Source: Clostridia bacterium
Lineage (GTDB): Bacteria; Bacillota; Clostridia; Oscillospirales; CAG-272
Direction: 5' to 3'
DNA: 34,360 nucleotides
Assembly (NCBI GenBank): GCA_017505785.1
Contig: JAFVOQ010000063.1
Coordinates: forward strand, 1-34,360
Below are positions 1 through 6,998 of the stretch, one piece after another; the first letter of the stretch is position 1, and each line of letters starts with the position of its first letter. The notes under the pieces are model-generated. The model saw only the letters and a list, made by a program, of their open reading frames with translations. It was not told the DNA's origin and made no database searches. The translations under genes were made by a program, and so were the position numbers.

Positions 1-17
1 GACTTGTCGGTTGTGCC

Positions 18-296
18 TAGCCGCACGGGAGTCGAACACATAAGGTTTTAAAAGGCATATTTTTAGCGGCACTTCACCAAATTCTTCTCGAATATTTGTA
101 TATTCTTCAAAAAATTTGGTTTGTTCCACAAAAAATCTGTTCTTTTAAAACTGTGAAACACCCTGCGGTAAATAAATTTTTGATGGATTTTGCCGCGGCA
201 AGGCGCAGAAAAGTGTGGACTTTTCAAGACTGGACGCGGGAAAAGTCACTAAAATTTATCGCTGCAGGGCTTATGGGTTCGACTCCCGTGCGGCTA
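18..296 (+). ncRNA. Structured RNA-like element E1 (same family as E2)
   Basis: A large self-complementary element with no credible protein. The closing helix pairs 18-44 with 270-296: 27 positions with one A-G mismatch. Inside it, a left arm is closed by 45-53 with 143-151, and contains 78-84 paired with 113-119 around a 6-bp hairpin with a TTGT loop (91-106). A right arm is closed by 161-166 with 264-269 and 172-180 with 251-259. Within the right arm, 218-225 pairs with 240-247 around a 14-nt loop (226-239). The same plan recurs at 34053-34338 with different bases but preserved pairing, which implies selection on structure. Only 17 nt precede it, so no promoter can be seen. The strand is assigned by analogy with E2. 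No known RNA family is recognised; a non-autonomous mobile element is an alternative. Confidence 0.65.
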
Positions 297-322
297 AAAA
301 AGACAAAAACGAAAAATAAGAG

Positions 323-351
323 TTGTTTTTTTGAAAAGTGTGTGCTATAAT
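323..351 (+). promoter_or_regulatory. Sigma-A promoter upstream of rlmA
   Basis: A -35 TTGTTT (323-328), a 17-nt spacer and a -10 TATAAT (346-351) preceded by TG at the extended -10 position. The predicted start, near 358, lies only a few bases before a strong terminator hairpin (365-392). This promoter therefore either makes a very short RNA or feeds rlmA by read-through. Confidence 0.65.
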
Positions 352-364
352 AAAATAAAGTTTT

Positions 365-392
365 GCCCCTCGCGCAAGGCGAGGGGCTTTTT
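365..392 (+). terminator. Intrinsic terminator between E1 and rlmA
   Basis: A perfect 9-bp GC-rich stem (365-373 with 379-387), a 5-nt loop and five T residues. It could end transcripts arising in or before E1, or attenuate transcription from the promoter at 323-351 before rlmA. Confidence 0.8.
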
Positions 393-412
393 AAGATTTA
401 TTTGAGGTTTTT

Positions 413-1228
413 ATGTGGTGGAGCAGTAGCTTGCGTTGCCCTGTGTGTGGCGCTACAACATCAAAACAGAGCAACAGTCTTTTTTGTGAGGGCGCGAGGC
501 GGCACTGCTTTGATTTTGCCGCTGAGGGTTACGTGAACCTTGCGGGAGCCAAGGCAACGGGCGGCGGCGACGACGCCACGCTGATTGCGGCGCGCACGGC
601 GTTTCTCGGTGGTGGGTATTATGAACCGTTTGCCGCCCGTGTTGCCGAGCTTTTATCAGCATATAGCAAAGGACAAACCGTGGTAGATGCAGGATGCGGA
701 GAGGGCTATTACACCTGCCGGTTGGCGGGCGAGGGCTTTCGGTGCTACGGCTTTGATCTGTCCAAGCGCGGTGTTCGCGCGGCGGCAAAGCGTGCCGTAA
801 GGGAGGGCGCAGATGCGTTTTTTGCGGTAGCGGGCATTTACACCTTACCCTTACAGGATGCCTCGGTCGATGCTGTGGTCAGCCTATTTGCTCCTGTTGC
901 CGAGCAGGAATTTTTGCGTGTGCTAAAGCCTGGCGGTATTCTGCTTGTGGCAGGCGCGGGTCGCAACCATTTGCTTTCACTTAAGCGCGTGCTTTACGAG
1001 GTATCGCACGAAAACGAGCCGCGCGCCGATCTTCCCGTTTCCATGACCGAGCTGGCACGCGAAACGCTTTCCTTTTCTATGGAGCTTGATAGCAAGGCAA
1101 TACAGAGCCTTTTTGCAATGACACCCTATTATTACCGCACCTCAAGGCAGGGGCAGGAACGGCTTGCCACATGTGAGCGTCTTACCTGTGAGGCGGAAAT
1201 GGATATTTTTATTTATCGAAAATCTTAA
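413..1228 (+). CDS. rlmA: 23S rRNA (guanine-N1)-methyltransferase, RlmA/TlrB type
   Basis: A 271-aa SAM-dependent methyltransferase of the RlmA family, which methylates N1 of a guanine in the helix-35 region of 23S rRNA (G745 in E. coli RlmA(I), G748 in Gram-positive RlmA(II)/TlrB). The N-terminal zinc-ribbon pattern is visible (C9, C12, C25, then His31 after a two-residue insertion relative to E. coli), followed by the family signature FDFAAEGYVNL (33-43). SAM-binding motif I is DAGCGEG (92-98). Length matches the family (about 270). GAGG sits about 5 nt before the ATG. The next gene starts 17 nt downstream, so they probably share a transcript. Which guanine is modified cannot be decided from the sequence. 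Confidence 0.9.
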   Translation: MWWSSSLRCPVCGATTSKQSNSLFCEGARRHCFDFAAEGYVNLAGAKATGGGDDATLIAARTAFLGGGYYEPFAARVAELLSAYSKGQTVVDAGCGEGYYTCRLAGEGFRCYGFDLSKRGVRAAAKRAVREGADAFFAVAGIYTLPLQDASVDAVVSLFAPVAEQEFLRVLKPGGILLVAGAGRNHLLSLKRVLYEVSHENEPRADLPVSMTELARETLSFSMELDSKAIQSLFAMTPYYYRTSRQGQERLATCERLTCEAEMDIFIYRKS

Positions 1229-1245
1229 TTCAAAGGAGATATAAT

Positions 1246-2103
1246 ATGAGCAAGTTGCGTTTGATGAGCCAGAACCAATGGTACTGGAGCGACAACCGCC
1301 CCGAATGGCAGGAGTTAGGGCTTGATTCCTCTGCCGCCACACGTATGCACGGTCACATCCGCGTGTTTCAGGATCTTATGCCCGACGTTGTTGGTGGGCA
1401 GGAGATCACACCTGAAATGCAGCAGTATTTTAAATTTTACGCGGCGGATGCGGGACTTTCCAACTATGCACTGATCTGGGGCAACTACACGCCTATCATC
1501 TATCGCTCCGATAAGCTTGAGCTGGTGGATACCGAGTATCTGTGCTTTCCGACTCTTATCGAGGGTCTGCCCAAGAGATACAACGACAGTGGAAGCAAGG
1601 GGGCAACGCTTGCCGTATTTCGCACCAAGGAGGACGGGAAAATGTTCATTTTCCTTACCACTCATCTTTGGTTTAAGCGCGGTAACCCCGAGCATCCGAA
1701 ATATTGCCCCGGCTCCAACGAGGCGCGAGCCTTCCAGCTCCGCATGGCAAAGGAGCTGATTGAAAAGTACCGCCGCATTCACGGAGATATTCCTGCTGTT
1801 TTGGTCGGTGACCTCAATGGCGGATCGGATTCCGAAGCACTGATCCCCGTATTGTGGGAGGGTGGCTATCTTCACGCTCACGATCTTGCCACTGACTATG
1901 CCATCGAGGACGGCGGCTTCAACTCGCTCTCTACGCACGGTCCCGGCAAGTGGCACGAGGGATTGGATTACTTGCATACCTTTGACCACATCATCGTAAA
2001 GGATTTCCCCGAGGGAGCGATCAAGCGCTTTGACCGCTATATGCCCGATTATTACCTTCAGCTTTCCGACCACGCACCGGTATATATTGACGTTGAGCTT
2101 TAA
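1246..2103 (+). CDS. Endonuclease/exonuclease/phosphatase-family protein
   Basis: A 285-aa protein with the metal-dependent EEP fold shared by exonuclease III, DNase I, inositol phosphatases and sphingomyelinases. Visible family residues are Asn10 in the first strand (MSQN), Glu53 (GGQE), the TTHL segment mid-protein, Asp189 and Asn191 (GDLNG), and the terminal SDH triad (274-276). There is no signal peptide or membrane segment, so it should be cytoplasmic. A strong AAAGGAG precedes the ATG by about 7 nt, confirming the start. It follows rlmA by 17 nt. Substrate is unknown; both a nuclease and a phosphodiesterase role fit, and nothing nearby narrows it. Confidence 0.8.
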   Translation: MSKLRLMSQNQWYWSDNRPEWQELGLDSSAATRMHGHIRVFQDLMPDVVGGQEITPEMQQYFKFYAADAGLSNYALIWGNYTPIIYRSDKLELVDTEYLCFPTLIEGLPKRYNDSGSKGATLAVFRTKEDGKMFIFLTTHLWFKRGNPEHPKYCPGSNEARAFQLRMAKELIEKYRRIHGDIPAVLVGDLNGGSDSEALIPVLWEGGYLHAHDLATDYAIEDGGFNSLSTHGPGKWHEGLDYLHTFDHIIVKDFPEGAIKRFDRYMPDYYLQLSDHAPVYIDVEL

Positions 2104-2117
2104 GCTTTTATGTGTTA

Positions 2118-2158
2118 AAAAAATCAAGCCGCTTCCTTTTTGGAAACGGCTGATTTTT
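2118..2158. terminator. Bidirectional terminator between convergent genes
   Basis: The AGCCG..TTCC / GGAA..CGGCT hairpin (core 2127-2151) is flanked by an A-run on the left and a T-run on the right, so it has a U-tract in either direction. It separates the EEP gene (plus) from the small membrane protein gene (minus). Confidence 0.8.
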
Positions 2159-2613
2159 TATTTAGTGCGCCGACGTGTCGTTTTTTTCTCTCTTGCGCCC
2201 AATAGTGCACCTACGGTTGCCATGGGAAAAAGCAGTGCGTGCTGTCCGATCTGTAAGGCACTTGTGTAGGCGTGATCGCTGTTGGGTAAAATAAGGGATA
2301 GTATCAGTAAAAGCAACAGTACTGCAAAGCCTATGGCGATCCCGCAAAAAAGCGGCGTGCGTCGCCCGTGAAGGCGTGTGGCGATCAAGCCGCCCAAGAG
2401 GGTAACAAGATAAAGAAGCGCAAGCCCCGCCGCCGTGTGATAAGCATCGGGGTTTTTGGTGTTGAGTAATATGGCGGTGATGCAAAGGAGCATTACCAAA
2501 CCGATCACCGTTATGATCGGCAACGTAAGTAAAACGCTTTTGCACACCGATGTAAAGGAAACCGCCTCCGCTGAAACGGTGCGCCTTTTTTGCGTTCTCT
2601 TTTTCTTTGGCAT
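2158..2613 (-). CDS. TIGR04086-type small membrane protein
   Basis: A 151-aa protein: a very basic N-terminus (about the first 14 residues), four hydrophobic segments (approximately residues 25-50, 60-82, 86-110 and 118-142), and a basic C-terminal tail ending in RRRTK. This matches the TIGR04086 membrane family of Firmicutes, which is often encoded next to yajC, as it is here. No function is established. Translation starts at an ATG whose Shine-Dalgarno (AGGGAGGG) forms one arm of a terminator-like hairpin upstream, suggesting controlled expression relative to yajC. Assignment rests on topology, size and neighbourhood. Confidence 0.7.
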   Translation of the reverse strand: MPKKKRTQKRRTVSAEAVSFTSVCKSVLLTLPIITVIGLVMLLCITAILLNTKNPDAYHTAAGLALLYLVTLLGGLIATRLHGRRTPLFCGIAIGFAVLLLLLILSLILPNSDHAYTSALQIGQHALLFPMATVGALLGAREKKTTRRRTK

Positions 2614-2615
2614 AG

Positions 2616-2662
2616 AAAAAGCCCTCCCTAAAAGATGATTTGATACATCTTATGAGGGAGGG
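2616..2662 (-). terminator. Terminator-like hairpin overlapping the downstream gene's ribosome binding site
   Basis: On the minus strand an 8-bp CCCTCCCT/AGGGAGGG helix plus a 5-bp AGATG/CATCT helix is followed by CTTTTT. The 3' arm contains the Shine-Dalgarno of the next gene and the T-run reaches almost to its ATG (2611-2613). It can act as an intrinsic terminator after yajC, as SD sequestration, or both. Confidence 0.7.
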
Positions 2663-2669
2663 TAGAAAT

Positions 2670-2954
2670 TTAGTCCTGCTTTGCATCCTCTGCGTGTACG
2701 TCAACGTTGCGTACTGCGGTTTTCAGCAGGCGGATACGCGTGTGGTCACGACCGGTTTCGATGATCATCGTTTCTTCCTTGATGCTTACGATCTTTCCGA
2801 TAATGCCGCCAATTGTAGTGATCTCATCACCAACCTGCAGGCTGTCACGCATTTGTGCCATGGCCTGTTCTTGCTTTTTCTGGGGGCGAATGCCAAAGAA
2901 ATAAAACACAACGACGACAACGCCAATCATGCCTATTGTAACCCAAAGATCCAT
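2670..2954 (-). CDS. yajC: Preprotein translocase accessory subunit YajC
   Basis: A 94-aa protein with one N-terminal transmembrane helix (about 4-21), then the family signature FGIRPQKKQ and a cytoplasmic domain with VGDEITTIGGIIGKI, ending acidic. YajC associates with SecDF at the Sec translocon in the cytoplasmic membrane. Length is typical (85-110). GGAGG lies 6-7 nt before the ATG. A good sigma-A promoter lies directly upstream (2985-3013). The usual partners tgt and secDF are not in the window; the downstream neighbour is the TIGR04086-type protein, separated by a terminator-like hairpin. Confidence 0.93.
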   Translation of the reverse strand: MDLWVTIGMIGVVVVVFYFFGIRPQKKQEQAMAQMRDSLQVGDEITTIGGIIGKIVSIKEETMIIETGRDHTRIRLLKTAVRNVDVHAEDAKQD

Positions 2955-2984
2955 TACGGTTCCTCCAATAAAATATTTTTAAAT

Positions 2985-3013
2985 ATTATAGCACTTTTTC
3001 TCCTTTATTACAA
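2985..3013 (-). promoter_or_regulatory. Sigma-A promoter for yajC
   Basis: Read on the minus strand: -35 TTGTAA (3013-3008), 17-nt spacer, -10 TATAAT (2990-2985) with an upstream TG. It directs transcription into yajC. Confidence 0.8.
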
Positions 3014-3083
3014 GGCTTTCCCGTAAAAAAATCCAAAATTTCAAAAAAATACCAAAGCGAAAAGAAAATGAGCATTTGGCTGT

Positions 3084-3112
3084 TGAAAAATGGGAATGCT
3101 TATGATATAATT
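3084..3112 (+). promoter_or_regulatory. Sigma-A promoter for rimM-trmD
   Basis: -35 TTGAAA (3084-3089), 17-nt spacer, -10 TATAAT (3107-3112). The predicted start is about 30 nt before the rimM ATG. It is arranged divergently with the yajC promoter. Confidence 0.8.
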
Positions 3113-3148
3113 ATTATAATTATAATTTAAAGCTGAGGTAGACACGTT

Positions 3149-3661
3149 ATGGCGTATATCGAATATCCCGAGTGTGGGAAAATCATCAACACCCACGGTT
3201 GCCGCGGCGGCGTGAAGATCGAGCCGTGGTGCGATAGCCCCGGTGTCTTTGCCGCACTGCCCACCGTATATTTCAAAAAGGGAAATGAAATGATCCCTGT
3301 GCGTGTTTGCCGCGCCTCGGTGCTTGGCAACCGCTTTGTCAGTGCCGAGCTTGAAGGAATTGGCACCATGGAGCAGGCAGATGCCCTTCGCGGCCGTGTG
3401 CTTTATGCGAAGCGCAGCGATCTTAAAATTCCCAAGGGCACATTGCTGGTGGCGGAGCTGATTGGACTGCCCGTATGGCATGCCGAGAGTGGCAAGCAGC
3501 TCGGTATCCTTGCCGATGTTATTCATCCCGGTGCTACCGATATTTATGTGATCAATACCGATCAGGGCGAGGTAATGGTACCTGTTGTGGCGGAGTTTGT
3601 ACGCGAGGTGGATGTTGAAAAGGGAATTGTGATAGCACCGATAGAAGGGATGTTTTCGTAA
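3149..3661 (+). CDS. rimM: Ribosome maturation factor RimM
   Basis: A 170-aa protein needed for late assembly of the 30S subunit (16S rRNA processing and S19 incorporation at the head). The N-terminal beta-barrel begins with GKIINTHGCRGGVKI, the standard RimM opening. The C-terminal PRC-barrel contains GTLLVAELIGLPVW and the VMVPVVAEFV segment. Length is typical (about 170). The upstream GAGG is rather far from the ATG, so initiation may be modest. The stop overlaps the trmD start by one base (TAATG), implying coupling. The usual upstream genes (rpsP, KH-domain protein) are absent; instead a promoter lies directly upstream. Confidence 0.94.
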   Translation: MAYIEYPECGKIINTHGCRGGVKIEPWCDSPGVFAALPTVYFKKGNEMIPVRVCRASVLGNRFVSAELEGIGTMEQADALRGRVLYAKRSDLKIPKGTLLVAELIGLPVWHAESGKQLGILADVIHPGATDIYVINTDQGEVMVPVVAEFVREVDVEKGIVIAPIEGMFS

Positions 3662-4347
3662 TGCGTTTTGATATCATGACACTGTTTCCCGAGTTTGTGG
3701 AGCGTGTGCTTGGGGAGAGCATCATTGGAAGAGCGCAAAAAAGCGGCTGCATTGAGGTCAACACCTACAACATTCGAGATTACAGCAAGGACAAGCATCG
3801 CCGCGTGGACGATACGCCCTACGGGGGCGGAAAGGGAATGCTGATGATGGCACCGCCCATTTATGATTGCTATGCGGATATCTTGGCAAAAAGCGAAGCG
3901 AGTGCTCGCCGCCGCGTTGTTTATATGTCCCCTCGCGGCAAGGTCTTTAATCAGCATAAGGCAAAGGAATTGGCGAAGCTTGATCAGCTGATCATTCTTT
4001 GCGGTCATTACGAGGGTGTGGATGCCCGCGTGATCGAGGAGATCGTGGACGAGGAAATTTCGATCGGGGACTTCGTGCTGACGGGTGGCGAGCTGCCTGC
4101 CTGCATTGTGACAGATGCGGTGGCGCGCCTGGTTGACGGCGTGCTCTCAGCCCCCGAATGCTATGAAAACGAAAGCATTTCGTCGGGCTTGGTGGAATAT
4201 CCACAGTACACGCGCCCCTTTGAATTTCACGGGAAATGTGTGCCCGAGGTGCTGATCTCGGGTCATCATGCAAACATAGAAAAATGGCGCGCCGAGGCTG
4301 CAATTTCCGAAACGGCACGCCTGCGCCCCGATCTGCTTGAGCAATAA
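3661..4347 (+). CDS. trmD: tRNA (guanine37-N1)-methyltransferase TrmD
   Basis: A 228-aa SPOUT-class methyltransferase that makes m1G37 in tRNAs reading CNN codons, protecting the reading frame. Visible hallmarks are MRFDIMTLFPE at the start, DDTPYGGGKGM, GHYEGVD (115-121) and LTGGE (140-144) forming the knotted SAM site. Length is normal. It overlaps rimM by one base. In many Bacillota rplS follows; here a membrane-protein gene starts 36 nt downstream after a strong AAGGAGGAG. Confidence 0.95.
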   Translation: MRFDIMTLFPEFVERVLGESIIGRAQKSGCIEVNTYNIRDYSKDKHRRVDDTPYGGGKGMLMMAPPIYDCYADILAKSEASARRRVVYMSPRGKVFNQHKAKELAKLDQLIILCGHYEGVDARVIEEIVDEEISIGDFVLTGGELPACIVTDAVARLVDGVLSAPECYENESISSGLVEYPQYTRPFEFHGKCVPEVLISGHHANIEKWRAEAAISETARLRPDLLEQ

Positions 4348-4383
4348 AAAATGTTGAAAATTTATGGAAAGGAGGAGTAACGC

Positions 4384-6366
4384 ATGAAGAAAGAAAAAAA
4401 CGTGGCAGGTCGATTTGTATTCCGCCTCAGCCGTTTGATTTACCAGATCATTGCCATGAGCTTTATTGGCAAGCTTTTTACCTCCTATAGAGCTTGTAAT
4501 GAGACTGTAATGGGTTCTCGTGACAGCCGTGTTAAGCGGTCAGAGCGAGGCCGCACAGTGCGTCGCTACACAGTGCGCCGTGCACTTGCCTGTGCTATGG
4601 AGCAAAATGTTTTCTCCCGTGCGCGAAGAAGGATCGTTTCGTCTTTGGTGTTCTGCAGCTTACGCACGATCGGCTTTTTCTTCACTATGCTTGGCAGCAT
4701 GTGGATATCCCTTTACGGTGTTTCGCTGTTCGTGTCACTTGGCACGGCGGTGTCGTGGAGCCACCTTATATCGGGCGCGATCTCGCTTAGCGTCGGTGTT
4801 TTGCTTTTGCTTTCCGATCGCTCGCTTGGCGCGGTGCTTGGGCGAGGCTCCTTTTTGGGCTTTTTGCTCTTTGATGTGCTTGGATTGCACGATGAGTTGA
4901 TCAAGCAAACGAGAGAAAAGGGGGAGCAGCATTATCTTTTTGCAACGGCTCTTTCACTTCTTGTTGCGGCAATCGGATTGCTGATTGCGCCCGTATCCAT
5001 TCTCGCGATTTTTGTCACAGCACTGGTGGTGCTTGTGATCTTATCGGTGCCAGAAGCGGGATTTTTGCTTGCAATTCTTGTCTTGCCGTTTTCCAAGCTT
5101 TTGATCGGCAGTGATCTTCTTACCGTTGCCTGTCTTTCCTTCATGGTATTTGGCTATATCGGTAAGCTTTTGCGCGGCAACCGTGCCTTTAGGCTTGAGC
5201 TGCAGGATATCCCCGTGTTGATCTTTGTGCTGCTTTTCTGCTTGTCCCTGCGCACACCTGCAACGGGGAATATATGGCAAGCGGTCTTAACGCAGATCCT
5301 GCTTGCTGTTTCCTATTTGATCGTGGTAAATATACTTTCAACACCGCACTGGCTCTTTGTTTCTCGCATTGTATTTTCCGCATCCGGTGTGGTTGCTTCC
5401 TTGGTGGGAGTTGCTCAGCTTGTTTTTGCAATGCTGAATACCGAGGGCGTTTCGCTTTTTGATTTTGCCCAATTTGGTAGTGTTGTAACAGCCGGCTTTG
5501 TCGACAATACGGCTCTTGCGTATTATTTGGTTGTGGTGTTTGCCTTTGTGCTGCCCACCGTTCCATTTTCGGTTAAGCGCATGCGTGCGGTGCCCGTCAT
5601 CGCATCAATTATACTCACACTGGGTGTGTTTTTAACCTTTGTTTCGGCGGCGTGGTTTGCATTGGCGCTGATACTCGTGTTGTTCTTGCTCGTATACGAA
5701 TATCGCAGCTTGCCGTTTGTGGTTGCAGGCGGCGGTGTGATTACAGGCACACTCATGCTTTTGCCGAGCAAAGCGCGTGGCAACGTGCTCGGTGTATTTC
5801 GCGATCTTGCCGATCCCACCCTTGCATCTTTCCGTGCCGAAGGCAGAGAAGCTGTTTGGCAGATGCTTTTCGGTAACGGTGAGGGATTTTTCTCCCGTTC
5901 CAGCGGCATGCTACGCTTTTTCTTTGGTTCGGGATATCAGGGGCTTTGCTCGCTTCACCCGTATTTTGCCGATGTTTTTGTGCCCTTCAATTATCAAGTG
6001 TATCATTTTTGGCAATTTATATTGGTGGATTACGGCATTGCGGGAATTTTGACCTTCGCTCTGTTTTTGCTGCTTTTGTGGCAAAACTGCTTTTCTGTGC
6101 TATCCATGTCAAACGGGCACGACAGACCCGTGTTTGCCTACATTGGTATCGTGCTGGTAGCGGCACTTGTGTTCCTCGGATTTTTCCATTACGTTTGGTA
6201 CGATTTTGCAACGTTGGCTGCGTTTTTTGCCGCAACTGCCTTAGTGGCAACTGCCATGCGGTATCATCGCTCTCGCAGGGAGAAACTTGTGGAGCATGAG
6301 GAATTTGGCAAGCCCTGTGCCGAGATCGATTACCGCGTGCGTGCCACTCGCACGCGCAAGTCTTGA
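4384..6366 (+). CDS. O-antigen ligase-like polytopic membrane protein
   Basis: A 660-aa protein. The first 90 or so residues are hydrophilic and arginine-rich, then about a dozen hydrophobic segments follow from roughly residue 95 to 630. Late in the protein a long loop with FRAEGREAVWQMLFGNG and the SLHPYFADVFVPFNYQ segment sits between helices, and VDYGIAGILTFALFLLLL follows. This is the arrangement of Wzy_C/O-antigen ligase-type proteins, GT-C-fold enzymes that transfer or polymerise undecaprenol-linked glycans outside the membrane. Substrate is unknown. It is followed by two small single-pass proteins with extracytoplasmic domains, suggesting a complex. AAGGAGGAG precedes the ATG. Family assignment is from topology and loop pattern, so moderately sure. 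Confidence 0.7.
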   Translation: MKKEKNVAGRFVFRLSRLIYQIIAMSFIGKLFTSYRACNETVMGSRDSRVKRSERGRTVRRYTVRRALACAMEQNVFSRARRRIVSSLVFCSLRTIGFFFTMLGSMWISLYGVSLFVSLGTAVSWSHLISGAISLSVGVLLLLSDRSLGAVLGRGSFLGFLLFDVLGLHDELIKQTREKGEQHYLFATALSLLVAAIGLLIAPVSILAIFVTALVVLVILSVPEAGFLLAILVLPFSKLLIGSDLLTVACLSFMVFGYIGKLLRGNRAFRLELQDIPVLIFVLLFCLSLRTPATGNIWQAVLTQILLAVSYLIVVNILSTPHWLFVSRIVFSASGVVASLVGVAQLVFAMLNTEGVSLFDFAQFGSVVTAGFVDNTALAYYLVVVFAFVLPTVPFSVKRMRAVPVIASIILTLGVFLTFVSAAWFALALILVLFLLVYEYRSLPFVVAGGGVITGTLMLLPSKARGNVLGVFRDLADPTLASFRAEGREAVWQMLFGNGEGFFSRSSGMLRFFFGSGYQGLCSLHPYFADVFVPFNYQVYHFWQFILVDYGIAGILTFALFLLLLWQNCFSVLSMSNGHDRPVFAYIGIVLVAALVFLGFFHYVWYDFATLAAFFAATALVATAMRYHRSRREKLVEHEEFGKPCAEIDYRVRATRTRKS

Positions 6367-6379
6367 AGGAGGGCGGATC

Positions 6380-6994
6380 ATGGCTTACAATCACGATCAA
6401 AAATCTGCCTTTTCCCGTGAAAAGCTTCCCAAAAACGGGCAAGGCGTGCGCGGCGGTGTGGCATATCGCAAGCTTTCGGATAGCTACGCGAGTGATAAAA
6501 ATTATTCGCGCGGACTTTACATCGGTGTGAACGCTGTGCTTGCAATGTTTGTTGCGGCAGTTCTTCTTTTGCTGTTGCTCGTCTTTACGCCACTTGGCGA
6601 CACGTGGCATGTCCTACGTGAAGAGGCGGATATCATATATACCCTCGAGTTTTACGATGTAAACGGTGATCTTTGTGCGGCGCCTGCGCAGGGTACGCTG
6701 CTGATCGATCCTAAAACCGGAAATGTCATGGGGGAGATCGTAGAGATCACCGCAAGGCCATACACTCTCCCCTCTGTGCTTTGGCGCGACGGGGAAGTGC
6801 AGACAGCGGGCTTTGACAGTGAGCACGCATCTGCCAAGATCGTTTCGATAACGGTTGCCCTTTGCGCGGAATACGAGCAGAGCGTTGGTTACAGTGTGAA
6901 TGGCGTACGCATAGCCAAGGGGTGCTCCTATACGGTGTCCTTTGCAGGCTCACTTGCTACGGGCACATGTGTTTCAATTGAAAAAAGGTGGTAA
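6380..6994 (+). CDS. Single-pass membrane protein with DUF4330-like extracytoplasmic domain (1)
   Basis: A 204-aa protein: a cytoplasmic N-terminus of about 47 residues, one strong transmembrane helix (about 48-72), then about 130 residues outside. The ATG at 6380 is chosen because AGGAGGG lies 7 nt upstream and it avoids an 80-nt overlap with the previous gene. The outer domain begins EADIIYTLEFYDV, has a GNVMGEIVEI strand, and ends with a repeated-strand segment around SITVALCAEY. The next protein has a matching order of strands, which suggests the two are distant paralogues. DUF4330 is the closest family I can suggest. No catalytic motif is seen; an accessory role to the ligase-like protein is inferred from context. 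Confidence 0.65.
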   Translation: MAYNHDQKSAFSREKLPKNGQGVRGGVAYRKLSDSYASDKNYSRGLYIGVNAVLAMFVAAVLLLLLLVFTPLGDTWHVLREEADIIYTLEFYDVNGDLCAAPAQGTLLIDPKTGNVMGEIVEITARPYTLPSVLWRDGEVQTAGFDSEHASAKIVSITVALCAEYEQSVGYSVNGVRIAKGCSYTVSFAGSLATGTCVSIEKRW

Positions 6995-6998
6995 CGGT

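Noticed and set aside
270..296. 3' end of a tRNA (T-arm plus acceptor-like sequence)
   Set aside because: The GGGTTCGACTCCC motif resembles a T-arm and pairs with an acceptor-like start at 18, but there is no D-arm or anticodon arm, the pairing continues straight through the T-loop, and E2 does not keep a T-arm at this place.
96..350. An open frame of 84 codons across E1
   Set aside because: It lies inside the palindromic element, has no ribosome binding site, no family resemblance and an erratic basic composition. The RNA-structure explanation accounts for the bases better.
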